DNA of 36,047 bases, from positions 1 to 36,047 of the forward strand of contig CACYPS010000030.1 of assembly GCA_902776305.1 (NCBI GenBank), in the 5' to 3' direction. Each line of letters opens with the position of its first letter. The first letter of the stretch is position 1. This DNA comes from an uncultured Lachnospiraceae bacterium (GTDB lineage: Bacteria > Bacillota > Clostridia > Lachnospirales > Lachnospiraceae). The position numbers were made by a program, and so were the translations under genes. Below the pieces are notes generated by a model, which saw only the letters and a list, made by a program, of their open reading frames with translations, made no database searches and had not been told where the DNA came from. This document shows positions 26,045-36,047 of this stretch, one piece after another.

Positions 26045-27110
26045 ATCTCTCGATCTTCTGAATTTCAGGAATTATGAGAAGCTCTCCCTGACTTTGGATC
26101 CCGGTATCAATATATTTTACGGGGCAAATGCTCAGGGAAAGACGAACATTCTCGAGGCCGTTTATCTCGCCGGCACTTCCAAATCTCATCGCGGTACCAG
26201 AGACCGGGATATGATTCGAATGGGTGAGAGCGAAGCGCATATTCGTATGCATGTGGATAAGAACGACAGCGATTATCGAATCGATATGCATCTTCGCAAA
26301 AATAAATCGAAGGGGATTGCGATCGGAGGCATTCCCATCCGAAGGGCCGGAGAACTTTTCGGAATCGTGAACATCGTTTTCTTCTCGCCTGAAGATCTGA
26401 ATATCATTAAAAATGGTCCCTCTGAGAGAAGAAGGCTGGTTGACAGGATCCTGTGTGAGATCGACCGCATTTATATGTCTGATTTGACGCAGTATGGAAA
26501 ATGCCTCAACCAGAGAAACCGTCTTCTCCATGACTTGTATTTCAATCCTTCCCTTGAGAGCGAGCTTCCCGTGTGGGATGAGCAGCTGGTGAATTACGGG
26601 TGCCGCATCATTGCGAAGCGGGAAGAATTTGTCCGGATGCTTGAAAATATTGCTTCCGAGATTCACGCGGAATTGACCGGTGAAAAAGAAAAGCTGACGC
26701 TGGTCTATGAGCCGAATGTGACTGTGGAGGAATTTGCGGATAAAGTCGCAAGGAGCAGGGATGCGGACCGCAAGATCAAGAGTACGACGGTCGGGCCGCA
26801 CCGGGATGACGTCTGCATAAAGGTAAACGATATGGACCTGCGGCTTTACGGGTCGCAGGGGCAGCAGAGGACGACGGCGATTTCGCTGAAGTTGTCGGAG
26901 ATCCGCATTATTGAGGAGAGGATAAGGAATAAGCCGGTGCTTCTGCTCGATGATGTGCTGTCGGAGCTGGACCGGGACAGACAGAATTATCTTCTCGGGA
27001 ATATAAGGGATATACAGACGCTGATAACGTGTACGGGGTTGGATGAGTTCGTGCAGAATAGGTTTGAGGCGGATAGGACGTTTAGGGTGGTAAATGGAGA
27101 AATTTTCTAA
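26034..27110 (+). CDS. recF: DNA replication and repair protein RecF
   Basis: RecF is an SMC-like ATPase that loads RecA at gaps with RecO and RecR. Walker A is GANAQGKTN (30-38), the ABC-type signature GSQGQQRT lies near 280, and Walker B is PVLLLDDVLSELD. 358 residues, typical. Translation starts at TTG (26034-26036), seven bases after GGAG inside yaaA; the product MYVKSLDLLNFRNYEKL aligns with normal RecF starts, so TTG is well supported. Confidence 0.96.
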   Translation: MYVKSLDLLNFRNYEKLSLTLDPGINIFYGANAQGKTNILEAVYLAGTSKSHRGTRDRDMIRMGESEAHIRMHVDKNDSDYRIDMHLRKNKSKGIAIGGIPIRRAGELFGIVNIVFFSPEDLNIIKNGPSERRRLVDRILCEIDRIYMSDLTQYGKCLNQRNRLLHDLYFNPSLESELPVWDEQLVNYGCRIIAKREEFVRMLENIASEIHAELTGEKEKLTLVYEPNVTVEEFADKVARSRDADRKIKSTTVGPHRDDVCIKVNDMDLRLYGSQGQQRTTAISLKLSEIRIIEERIRNKPVLLLDDVLSELDRDRQNYLLGNIRDIQTLITCTGLDEFVQNRFEADRTFRVVNGEIF

Positions 27111-27141
27111 GAAAAAGTTTTACAACAGTCTTCTCAATTAA

Positions 27142-29103
<1,962 letters not shown>

Positions 29104-29219
29104 TATTAACGCTTACCGAGAATCCAGAAATGGTTCCTGATAATGATTTAGATTTATGATTTAAATGTTTCCAAATAAGTTCCTGCACGTAATTTATCAA
29201 CTAGATAAGAGGAGAAGGA

Positions 29220-31937
29220 ATGGACGATAAAGTATTTGACCAGATACGGGAAGTAGACCTTAAAAAGACGATGGAGACCTCGTACATTGACTATGCCATG
29301 TCCGTCATTGTAGCGAGAGCCCTTCCGGATGTTCGCGATGGTCTGAAGCCGGTTCAGAGACGTGTACTCTGGTCAATGATTGAATTGAACAACGGTCCGG
29401 ATAAGCCGCACCGCAAGTGTGCCCGTATCGTCGGTGATACAATGGGTAAATATCATCCGCACGGAGATAGCTCCATTTACGGCTCACTCGTAAATATGGC
29501 CCAGGATTGGTCCATGCGTTATCCGATGGTCGACGGACACGGCAATTTCGGTTCCGTTGACGGCGATTCACCGGCAGCCATGCGTTATACTGAGGCTCGT
29601 CTCTCCAAGATATCCATGGAGATGCTGGCTGACATCAATAAAAACACGGTAGATTTTATGCCGAACTTCGATGAGACGGAGAAGGAGCCGACGGTTCTTC
29701 CGGCAAGGATTCCGAATTTGCTGGTCAACGGAACCACGGGAATTGCGGTCGGTATGGCTACCAATATGCCTCCGCACAACCTCAGAGAAGTCATTGGTGC
29801 ATGTGTCAAAATGCTGGACAATGAAATAGACGGGCACGAAACGACAATCGAGGAAGTTATGGATATCGTGCAGGGTCCGGATTTTCCGACCGGTGCTATG
29901 ATCCTCGGAAGAAAAGGCATCGAGGATGCCTACCGGACCGGTCGCGGCAAGATCATAGTCCGTGCAATCACAAGAATTGAGACAAAACCGAACGGCAAGA
30001 CAGAAATCCTGGTTTCGGAACTTCCGTATCTTGTCAATAAGGCGAGACTCATTGAGTCGATCGCCGATTTGGTGAAGAACAAGAAAATTGACGGAATCAC
30101 TGCGCTGAACGATCATTCCAGCCGTGAGGGTATGGAAATCTGTATAGAAGTCCGCAGGGATGTCAATGCCAATGTCCTGCTCAATCAGTTATATAAACAT
30201 ACGCAGCTGCAGGATACATTCGGCGTCATTAATCTTGCGCTGGTAAACGGCGAGCCGAAGGTCCTTAATCTTCTGCAGATTCTCGACAACTACCTGAAAC
30301 ATCAGGAAGATGTCGTGACACGCCGCACAAAATATGACCTCAACAAGGCTGAGGAGCGTGCCCATATTTTGGAGGGCTTGCTCATTGCGCTCGATAATAT
30401 TGACGAGGTCATCCATATTATTCGTTCTTCGGAAAATGTTCAGGTCGCCAAAGCAGAACTCATCAAGAGATTCGGTCTCTCCGAAGCGCAGGCACAGGCC
30501 ATCGTCGATATGCGTCTTCGTGCTCTGACAGGTTTGGAGAGAAGTAAAATCGAGGGTGAATATAAGGCTCTGCAGGAGACAATCGCACGTCTTCGCATGA
30601 TTCTTTCCGACAGACATGAGCTTCTTCGCGTGATCAAGAAGGAGCTGATTGAGATTTCCGACAAGTACGGAGATGACAGAAGAACACAGATCGGATTCGA
30701 CCGGTTCGATATTTCCGCTGAGGATATGATCCCGGATGAACCGACAGTCATCACGGCGACACAGCTCGGATACATTAAGCGTATGACAGTTGAGAATTTC
30801 CGCAACCAGAATCGCGGCGGACGTGGTATAAAAGGTATGCAGACTCTCGAAAATGACGCTGTCGTTGATGTCATGATGACGACAAATCATCATCATATGA
30901 TGTTCTTTACGAATAAAGGCCGCGCTTATATGCTCAAGGCTTACCAGATTCCGGAGGCAAGCAGAACTGCCCGCGGTACTGCGCTCATCAATTTGCTGAT
31001 GCTGCAGCCTGATGAGTACGTTACGACTGTTATGCCGATTCGTGATTATAAGGGAGAGGACAAATATCTGCTCCTTGCGACGAAAATGGGCATGATTAAG
31101 AGAGTGGAGCTGTCGGCATTTGCAAATATCAGAAAGACCGGCATCATTGCCATGACTCTCCGCGAGGGTGATGAGCTGATCGAAGTAAAGTTTACCGAGA
31201 AGGATGAGGATGTCTACCTTGTCACGCGCAACGGTATGTCGATCTGCTTCAAGGAGACTGATATCCGTCCGACAGGAAGGTCTTCCATGGGCGTTCGCGG
31301 CATTGAGCTCGATGAAGGTGACGAAGTCGTATCTATGCAGCTCGGAATTCAGGGCGATTATATGCTGATCATATCCGAGAAGGGTTACGGCAAGCGCTCG
31401 GCACTCAGTGATTTCAGACCTCAGAAGCGCGGCGGAAAGGGTATCAAGTGCTACAAGATATCCGAAAAGACAGGAAAGGTCGTCGGAGCCAAGTTTGTGA
31501 TTGACGAGAGCGAGGTGCTGCTCATCACGACGGAGGGAATCATGATTCGAACGTCCGTCAGCGATATTTCCGTACTCGGCAGGATCACATCCGGCGTTAA
31601 GGTCATGAACCTGGAGGAGGGCGTGAAGGTAGCGAGCTTCTCAAAGGTGAAGAATGACGATCGTCCGGATGAGCCGGACGGAGAGAATTCCAAGGGCATT
31701 GATGAAGCTGATTTTGAGGAGACGGATTTTGATGAGGACTCTGAGATGAATGATTCTCAGGAGGATGCTTTCTCAGATGAAGATGCTGAAATCGATGATT
31801 CTCAGGAAGATGCTTTCTCAGATGAAGATGCTGAAATTGATGATTCTCAGGAAGATGCTTCTACAGACGATGTTCCGACTATAGATAAAGGAATAGATGA
31901 ATTGATTCAGCGTGCTGAAGATGATTCTGACAAATAA
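29220..31937 (+). CDS. gyrA: DNA gyrase subunit A with repeated acidic tail
   Basis: GyrA breaks and rejoins DNA through Tyr123 (AAMRYTEARL). The C-terminal beta-pinwheel carries a GyrA-box relative (NRGGRGIKGM, about 531-540). At the quinolone site the sequence is HGDSSIYGSL: Ser84 (E. coli Ser83) is kept, but Gly88 replaces the usual acidic residue (E. coli Asp87). Length 905 exceeds the usual 820-870 because of an acidic tail with three copies of a 15-residue DDSQEDAFSDEDAEI-type repeat encoded by 45-bp DNA repeats (from 31749). Good GAGGAG ribosome site. Confidence 0.97.
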   Translation: MDDKVFDQIREVDLKKTMETSYIDYAMSVIVARALPDVRDGLKPVQRRVLWSMIELNNGPDKPHRKCARIVGDTMGKYHPHGDSSIYGSLVNMAQDWSMRYPMVDGHGNFGSVDGDSPAAMRYTEARLSKISMEMLADINKNTVDFMPNFDETEKEPTVLPARIPNLLVNGTTGIAVGMATNMPPHNLREVIGACVKMLDNEIDGHETTIEEVMDIVQGPDFPTGAMILGRKGIEDAYRTGRGKIIVRAITRIETKPNGKTEILVSELPYLVNKARLIESIADLVKNKKIDGITALNDHSSREGMEICIEVRRDVNANVLLNQLYKHTQLQDTFGVINLALVNGEPKVLNLLQILDNYLKHQEDVVTRRTKYDLNKAEERAHILEGLLIALDNIDEVIHIIRSSENVQVAKAELIKRFGLSEAQAQAIVDMRLRALTGLERSKIEGEYKALQETIARLRMILSDRHELLRVIKKELIEISDKYGDDRRTQIGFDRFDISAEDMIPDEPTVITATQLGYIKRMTVENFRNQNRGGRGIKGMQTLENDAVVDVMMTTNHHHMMFFTNKGRAYMLKAYQIPEASRTARGTALINLLMLQPDEYVTTVMPIRDYKGEDKYLLLATKMGMIKRVELSAFANIRKTGIIAMTLREGDELIEVKFTEKDEDVYLVTRNGMSICFKETDIRPTGRSSMGVRGIELDEGDEVVSMQLGIQGDYMLIISEKGYGKRSALSDFRPQKRGGKGIKCYKISEKTGKVVGAKFVIDESEVLLITTEGIMIRTSVSDISVLGRITSGVKVMNLEEGVKVASFSKVKNDDRPDEPDGENSKGIDEADFEETDFDEDSEMNDSQEDAFSDEDAEIDDSQEDAFSDEDAEIDDSQEDASTDDVPTIDKGIDELIQRAEDDSDK

Positions 31938-31952
31938 AGAAAAATAATAACG

Positions 31953-32003
31953 AGAAAAGCGAAGGATAAAAAATGCTGTTTAAAAATAATCCTTCGCTTT
32001 TCT
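31953..32003 (+). terminator. Terminator after gyrA
   Basis: AGAAAAGCGAAGGAT (31953-31967) pairs perfectly over 15 bp with ATCCTTCGCTTTTCT (31989-32003) around a 21-nt loop. The T-run is part of the stem's 3' arm, so efficiency is uncertain; the next gene begins 20 bp later. Confidence 0.65.
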
Positions 32004-32022
32004 ATGAATCATGGAGGAATGT

Positions 32023-33417
32023 ATGCTTTTCAGTTCGATGATATTCTTATGGGCGTTTCTTCCTACAGTACTTATTCTGTATTGGATGGCCCCGTCGATT
32101 CGTCTGAAAAATATAGTTTTACTTGTAGCAAGTCTTATATTTTATGCATGGGGAGAACCGATTTATATTTTTCTCATGCTGTTCGTAGTTTTGATAAACT
32201 ATGTGACTGCTCTTTTATCTGTCCGATTCGGACGTGTCGCTCTTATAATAGGGGTGACGGGGAATCTTATGATTCTCGGTTACTTTAAATATTTCAATTT
32301 TTTAATCGGAATAGTCAATAGTATTTTAAGGGCGGAGAAGATAGCACCAAAAGAAATTGTCCTGCCTCTGGGAATTTCTTTTTTTACTTTTCAGGCAATG
32401 TCTTATGCAATCGACGTGTACCGCGGAAATGTGAAGCCATGTTATAATTTCTTTAATGTGCTGCTGTACGTGTCGCTGTTTCCTCAGCTTGTAGCGGGAC
32501 CGATTGTTCGTTACTCTGAGGTTGCTGAAGAAATAACCAACCGTGTGATAGACAGAGACGAGGTGGCTTATGGTATAAAACGTTTCTGCTATGGACTCGG
32601 AAAGAAAGTTATATTGTCAAATATTCTTGCGGAATATGCAGATATAATATTCAATGCGGAGATCGGAACATTTTCCGGCCCTGTGCTTTGGTTGGGGACA
32701 CTTCTTTACACACTGCAGATATATTATGATTTCTCCGGTTATTCGGATATGGCTATTGGTTTAGGTCGAATGTTCGGCTTCCATTTTAGTGAAAATTTCA
32801 GATATCCTTATATTTCACAGTCAATACGTGAGTTTTGGAGAAGATGGCATATATCCCTTTCAACATGGTTTAGGGAATATGTGTATATACCGCTCGGAGG
32901 AAATCGAAAGGGAAAATTCAGGACCTATATTAATCTTGGAATTGTATTTTTCCTGACGGGATTATGGCATGGAGCCAGCTTTGCATTTGTCTTCTGGGGA
33001 TTGTTCCATGGTTTCTTTATGATCATAGAACGAATTTTCTTAGGAAAGATGCTTGAGAGGAACCGTTTCCGCATTTTAAATCATATATATACCCTTTTTG
33101 TTGTTATGATAGCGTGGGTCTTCTTTCGGCTTGCTTCCTTCAGAGCAAGTGTGAAATATCTTCGTCAGATGCTTCTGCTTAGAAGCGGAGAATACGGATT
33201 AGCAGATTTTCTGTCGTTGAGATTGATTATTATACTGATACTTGGACTTGTGTTCTGCGGTTTCCTGCAGACGAGAGTCTCTGTTATTGAGAAAAGAATT
33301 TTTGATGAGAAACAGTTAAGTGCTGCGGGAATAATAATATCCTTCATTTGCCTGGCTGTGAGCTGTATGCTTCTTGTCGGAGGACTCTATAATCCGTTTA
33401 TATACTTTAGATTCTGA
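32023..33417 (+). CDS. MBOAT O-acyltransferase (AlgI/DltB-like)
   Basis: Membrane-bound O-acyltransferases move acyl groups, mostly acetyl, across the membrane to polymers. The 464-residue protein has many hydrophobic segments and the signatures DFSGYSDMAIGLGRMFGF, REFWRRWHISLSTWFREYVYIPLGG, and LWHGASFAFVFWGLFHG with the catalytic His316 and neighbouring His329. The start at 32023 uses GGAGGAA directly upstream; an ATG four codons earlier is part of that ribosome site. Paired with the SGNH protein 133 bp downstream. Probably O-acetylates an exopolysaccharide or wall polymer. Confidence 0.9.
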   Translation: MLFSSMIFLWAFLPTVLILYWMAPSIRLKNIVLLVASLIFYAWGEPIYIFLMLFVVLINYVTALLSVRFGRVALIIGVTGNLMILGYFKYFNFLIGIVNSILRAEKIAPKEIVLPLGISFFTFQAMSYAIDVYRGNVKPCYNFFNVLLYVSLFPQLVAGPIVRYSEVAEEITNRVIDRDEVAYGIKRFCYGLGKKVILSNILAEYADIIFNAEIGTFSGPVLWLGTLLYTLQIYYDFSGYSDMAIGLGRMFGFHFSENFRYPYISQSIREFWRRWHISLSTWFREYVYIPLGGNRKGKFRTYINLGIVFFLTGLWHGASFAFVFWGLFHGFFMIIERIFLGKMLERNRFRILNHIYTLFVVMIAWVFFRLASFRASVKYLRQMLLLRSGEYGLADFLSLRLIIILILGLVFCGFLQTRVSVIEKRIFDEKQLSAAGIIISFICLAVSCMLLVGGLYNPFIYFRF

Positions 33418-33430
33418 TAGATTCAATAAT

Positions 33431-33500
33431 GCCTCGACGTTATTGCCGCGACGTGCGCGGCGCGAAAGTGCCTTTCACTGCGCACGTCTGCGATCCGCCG
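33431..33500. repeat. Dispersed hairpin repeat, copy B
   Basis: The perfect 9-bp arms GACGTGCGC / GCGCACGTC (33450-33458, 33480-33488) enclose a second hairpin (AGTG/CACT). The opening CCTCGACGTTATTGCCGCG and the words GCGAAA and CCTTTC match copy A at 15073-15150. It lies between the MBOAT and SGNH genes. Confidence 0.45.
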
Positions 33501-33550
33501 GAAGCTTTTATTTTTCATCGCGAGTATATTAAATACATCAGGAAAACTAT

Positions 33551-34720
33551 ATGAAAAAAAATCTGTTTATCATTATTTTCACCCTGGCTATCGTGCTGCC
33601 TAACATAGTCTATTATGTATTTCGTGATCATTTCGATACGGAAAACTATGAGAACAGGGCGTATGCGGAGATGCCTGCGTTTACATTTGAAAATATTGAG
33701 GAAATTCCCGAAGGTCTCGAAAATTATTATATGGACAGGGTTCCGTTCAAAAATGAAATAAAATCCGTCACTTCTAAAGTAGATATAGGACTCGGAAAGT
33801 ATCGTTCTCTTTATGAGATTTTGAATGGCGGGGTAAGCGGCGTAACATTGGGAATAGACGGCTGGATGTATTACACCGTAAACGGGGAGTCAGAAAATTC
33901 CATAAAAGAAATGTTTGGCAGAAACATGTATTCTGAAGATGAACTTGCTTCCATAAGTTCCATGATAAAGGATACAAATGATTTCTTCAGAGATCGTGGC
34001 GCAGAATTTATTCCTTACGTGGTACCAAATAAGGAACAGGTTTATGATCAGTACCTGCCGGAAACGTATCAGAGACATATAACAAATTATACCAGAGCGA
34101 ATCAGTTGACAGATTATGTGAATGAACATACTGATGTAAAAATGATTTATCCTCTGGATTATATGAAGAAATATCGGGATAGCATAAATCTGTTTTACAA
34201 GTATGATACACATTGGAACCAGCCCGGCGCATTTGTCGGTATACAGCCGATTCTTGAAACGGTGGGCATAGAAGCAGAAGAGGTGACAGATCAGAAATTT
34301 GAGAAAATAACTCCCTGTTATTCGAACGATCTGGCAAAAATACTTAATCTACAGGATTCCTATACGGATGATGTAGACCTTGTGCTTGTTGATTATAAAC
34401 CCGAAATAGAAGTGCATGCGAAGGATGAGGAATATAGTGTTCCTGACAATATCGTAATCAGTGTTCGCTATGATTCAAATGCTCCTGATGACAGGGAAGT
34501 TGTCTTCATAGGAGATTCTTTCCGCAATATGCTGGTGGGGATGCAGATACTGCCGAAGTATTTTTCGCATGTGTCAATCGTGAGTCGTTATCAGGAAAAG
34601 CAGTTGAAGGATTATTTTAATAAATATAATCCTGATATAGTTATATATGAGATGTCGGAGAGATATGTCAAGGATCCGGAAACGGTGTATACGGGGCTTG
34701 TGGATCTGATTCGTCAATAA
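33551..34720 (+). CDS. SGNH/AlgX-like acetyltransferase partner (DHHW type)
   Basis: The 389-residue protein has one N-terminal membrane anchor (about 5-23) and an extracellular SGNH-like domain. The Asp/His pair appears in YDTHWNQPGA (Asp219, His221) and the nucleophile in FIGDSFRNML (Ser323). An ENRAYAEMPAF motif (35-45) is common in AlgX/AlgJ and DHHW proteins. It likely takes acetyl groups delivered by the MBOAT protein and attaches them to an extracellular polymer, as AlgX does. No polymer-synthesis genes are adjacent. Its ATG follows AGGA. Confidence 0.85.
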   Translation: MKKNLFIIIFTLAIVLPNIVYYVFRDHFDTENYENRAYAEMPAFTFENIEEIPEGLENYYMDRVPFKNEIKSVTSKVDIGLGKYRSLYEILNGGVSGVTLGIDGWMYYTVNGESENSIKEMFGRNMYSEDELASISSMIKDTNDFFRDRGAEFIPYVVPNKEQVYDQYLPETYQRHITNYTRANQLTDYVNEHTDVKMIYPLDYMKKYRDSINLFYKYDTHWNQPGAFVGIQPILETVGIEAEEVTDQKFEKITPCYSNDLAKILNLQDSYTDDVDLVLVDYKPEIEVHAKDEEYSVPDNIVISVRYDSNAPDDREVVFIGDSFRNMLVGMQILPKYFSHVSIVSRYQEKQLKDYFNKYNPDIVIYEMSERYVKDPETVYTGLVDLIRQ

Positions 34721-34724
34721 TATC

Positions 34725-34753
34725 TTGACGTAGATATGCAAAAGCGGTAAAAT
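34725..34753 (+). promoter_or_regulatory. Promoter of tRNA-Gly
   Basis: TTGACG (34725-34730), 17 bp, TAAAAT (34748-34753), with the mature tRNA starting 11 bp later. Confidence 0.8.
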
Positions 34754-34763
34754 ACACTCGTTC

Positions 34764-34834
34764 GCAGGTATAGTTCATCGGTAGAACACGACCTTCCCAA
34801 GGTTGAGAGGTGGGTTCGATTCCCATTACCTGCT
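34764..34834 (+). tRNA. tRNA-Gly (anticodon CCC)
   Basis: The acceptor GCAGGTA pairs with TACCTGC, D arm GTTC/GAAC, anticodon stem CGACC/GGTTG encloses TTCCCAA with anticodon CCC (reads GGG), and T arm GTGGG/CCCAT. 71 nt, no encoded CCA. It has its own promoter and terminator. Confidence 0.95.
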
Positions 34835-34840
34835 CGTGAG

Positions 34841-34876
34841 AAAAGGATGCGGAGAGGGTTCTGCATCCTTTTTTAT
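34841..34876 (+). terminator. Terminator of tRNA-Gly
   Basis: AAAGGATGC and GCATCCTTT pair perfectly over nine bases around a 12-nt loop, followed by TTTATTG. Confidence 0.85.
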
Positions 34877-34951
34877 TGTGTTGGGGTATGAGTTTCTTCC
34901 TATATATAGTGGGGAGAAATGGGGAGGGGGTACAATATATAGGGGAAAAGA

Positions 34952-35190
34952 AAGTAAATTTCTTAAGTGGTACAGCTAAGCAGTCTCATCATAAAAAAAT
35001 GCATCGTCGGGACGCTTGCGCTCGGTCTCGCTTGCGCTCGGTCTCGCTTGCGCTCGGTCTCGCTGGCAGCGGTACTAATAAAAATTCATCGCTGAAGCTC
35101 GAATTTTTAAAGTACCGGCCGCTCGACGACGCCCTCCGATCGCATTTTTAATGATTCGACTGCACTGTAGTATGGAGCTATGTAGAAATT
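34952..35190. repeat. Structured duplicated repeat, copy 1
   Basis: Near-identical to 35240-35446. It contains three tandem 16-bp units CGCTTGCGCTCGGTCT (35013-35060). An inverted repeat follows: GGTACT plus TAAAAATTC (35071-35087) against GAATTTTTA plus AGTACC (35101-35116), loop 13 nt. The plus-strand ORF that crosses it is translated repeat, not a supported gene. The family is probably dispersed in the genome. Confidence 0.85.
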
Positions 35191-35239
35191 TACTGGGGGA
35201 GTGGTGGAAAGCTCACGGCGGAGTTTAGGATAAAAAAAT

Positions 35240-35446
35240 AGTAAATTTCTTAAGTGATACGGCTGAGCAGTCTCATCATAAAAAAATGCATCGTCGGGAC
35301 GCTTGCGCTCGGTCTCGCTGGCAGCGGTACTAATAAATTTTCTGCGCCGTTGGCTTGAAAATTTAAAGTACCGGCCGCTCGACGACGCCCTCCGATCGCA
35401 TTTTTAATGATTCGACTGCGATGTAGTATATAGCTGAATAGAAATT
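35240..35446. repeat. Structured duplicated repeat, copy 2
   Basis: Same order of blocks as copy 1, but only one 16-bp CGCTTGCGCTCGGTCT unit. The stem arms are changed to TAAATTTTC (ending 35342) and GAAAATTTA (from 35357) so that all nine pairs are kept. The loop (14 nt) is unrelated to that of copy 1. Confidence 0.85.
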
Positions 35447-35459
35447 AGCCAATTTATCG

Positions 35460-35488
35460 TTGACAAGGAAAATGCAGTTTAGTATAAT
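35460..35488 (+). promoter_or_regulatory. Promoter of tRNA-Ser
   Basis: Consensus TTGACA (35460-35465), 17 bp, consensus TATAAT (35483-35488), 75 bp before the tRNA. A very strong sigma-A promoter. Confidence 0.85.
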
Positions 35489-35563
35489 AATTGAGCATTA
35501 GCAGTGCACGAAACAGCAGTTATGGGGTCACCTAAGATCCCTTGACAAGGCGGTTCGGACTTT

Positions 35564-35651
35564 GGAGAAGTACTCAAGAGGCCGAAGAGGCGCCCCTGCT
35601 AAGGGTGTAGGTCGGGTGACCGGCGCGGGGGTTCAAATCCCCCCTTCTCCG
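35564..35651 (+). tRNA. tRNA-Ser (anticodon GCU)
   Basis: A class II tRNA with a long variable arm: acceptor GGAGAAG/CTTCTCC, anticodon stem CGCCC/GGGTG with loop CTGCTAA (anticodon GCT, reads AGC/AGU), variable stem GGTCGGGTGACC, T arm GCGGGGG.../CCCCC. 88 nt with G discriminator, no encoded CCA. Confidence 0.95.
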
Positions 35652-35674
35652 TTTCGGATTTAGTAAATCCAGGG

Positions 35675-35709
35675 GTTCACCACAAGATATTGTGGTGAAC
35701 TTTTTATTT
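35675..35709 (+). terminator. Terminator of tRNA-Ser
   Basis: GTTCACCACAA pairs perfectly over 11 bp with TTGTGGTGAAC, loop GATA, followed by TTTTTATTTC. Confidence 0.9.
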
Positions 35710-35752
35710 CAACTATTTTCGAAAAAAATAATTATTTTCCTGAAAAAAGTGC

Positions 35753-35781
35753 TTGCACAGGATGAGAATATCTGATATGCT
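35753..35781 (+). promoter_or_regulatory. rRNA operon promoter P1
   Basis: TTGCAC (35753-35758), 17 bp, TATGCT (35776-35781), preceded by an AT-rich UP-like stretch (35718-35745). Confidence 0.6.
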
Positions 35782-35888
35782 TGAAAAGCTTCACAAATGA
35801 AGCAGGAAAATAAACACCAACTTTTGTAGAAAACCACAATCCAATTCAGATCTTCAAAAAAAAATCTGAAAAAAGATTAAAAAAGTTC

Positions 35889-35917
35889 TTGACAGATTAA
35901 GAACCATGTGCTATCTT
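35889..35917 (+). promoter_or_regulatory. rRNA operon promoter P2
   Basis: TTGACA (35889-35894), 17 bp, TATCTT (35912-35917), with an A-tract UP-like region just upstream (35850-35885). Together with P1, 136 bp apart, this is the tandem-promoter pattern of rRNA operons. Confidence 0.7.
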
Positions 35918-35924
35918 ATAGAAG

Positions 35925-36047
35925 TTGCGGCGAACAACACAAAATGATCGCCGAAGAGAACATTGATAACTGAACAGCGTAACACATCAAGACTCGAAAA
36001 TTCTTTACAGTTTCGTAAAACGGAACAAACCAAAAAACAGTAATGTA
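35925..36047 (+). other. rRNA operon leader, 16S gene expected past the right edge
   Basis: After P2 the leader holds a small hairpin (GGCGA...TCGCC, 35928-35953) and ATTGATAACTGAACAG, which resembles the antitermination/boxA region of clostridial rRNA leaders. The 16S 5' sequence itself is not reached, so the operon identity is inferred. Confidence 0.55.

Noticed and set aside
34841-34876. Attenuator or riboswitch after tRNA-Gly
   Set aside because: A simple terminator hairpin fully explains it; no alternative structure or downstream gene.
34876-35151. 91-codon ORF over repeat copy 1
   Set aside because: The reading frame crosses the 16-bp microrepeats and the stem-loop; the same frame is not kept in copy 2.

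Overview
The window is the chromosomal replication-origin region of a Firmicute, most likely a member of the Clostridia close to Lachnospiraceae. The evidence is gene order and content. The block rpmH-rnpA-yidD-yidC-jag-mnmE-mnmG-rsmG-parA-parB runs leftward and dnaA-dnaN-yaaA-recF-gyrB-gyrA runs rightward from a bipartite cluster of DnaA boxes at about 22.4-22.75 kb and 24.18-24.6 kb. DUF3881 next to serS, DUF4446 next to parB, and a signal-peptide-less YidC fit the same group. Nearly all genes point away from the origin. The two clear exceptions, a secreted SH3-domain protein (1852-3111) and a membrane-anchored alpha/beta-hydrolase (13205-14200), are head-on to replication.

Left edge (1-1.26 kb): this looks like the end of an integrated mobile element. 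It has two overlapping small leftward genes of prophage style, repeated 10-bp operator-like motifs, an intact tRNA-Arg(CCU), a 49-codon ORF, and a 5' half of another tRNA-Arg(CCU) that stops at the anticodon loop while keeping its promoter. To its right lies a tandem array of five 73-bp units, each holding a conserved inverted repeat (1353-1718). From 1.85 to 7.0 kb come the secreted protein, a GH1 6-phospho-beta-glucosidase, a GT2 glycosyltransferase, and an 800-bp gene-free stretch with structured repeats and an orphan terminator that may end a small RNA.

Origin-left arm (7.0-22.3 kb): DUF3881, serS, DUF4446, parB, parA, five perfect parS sites (12219-15177), the hydrolase, then the ribosome/tRNA-modification and membrane-insertion genes down to rpmH. 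Together they cover chromosome segregation (ParAB/parS), tRNA U34 modification (MnmEG), 16S rRNA methylation (RsmG), RNase P, and membrane protein insertion (YidC/YidD, with the RNA-binding protein Jag/KhpB).

Origin-right arm (22.8-36 kb): initiation (DnaA), sliding clamp (DnaN), YaaA, RecF and DNA gyrase, followed by an MBOAT plus SGNH/AlgX-like pair that probably O-acetylates an extracellular polymer. Then come tRNA-Gly(CCC), a duplicated approximately 200-bp structured repeat, tRNA-Ser(GCU), and tandem promoters and leader of an rRNA operon whose 16S gene starts beyond the window. The strongest unexplained signals are the duplicated repeat at 34.95-35.45 kb, whose two copies show compensatory changes in a stem, the 73-bp hairpin array, and the tRNA-Arg junction.
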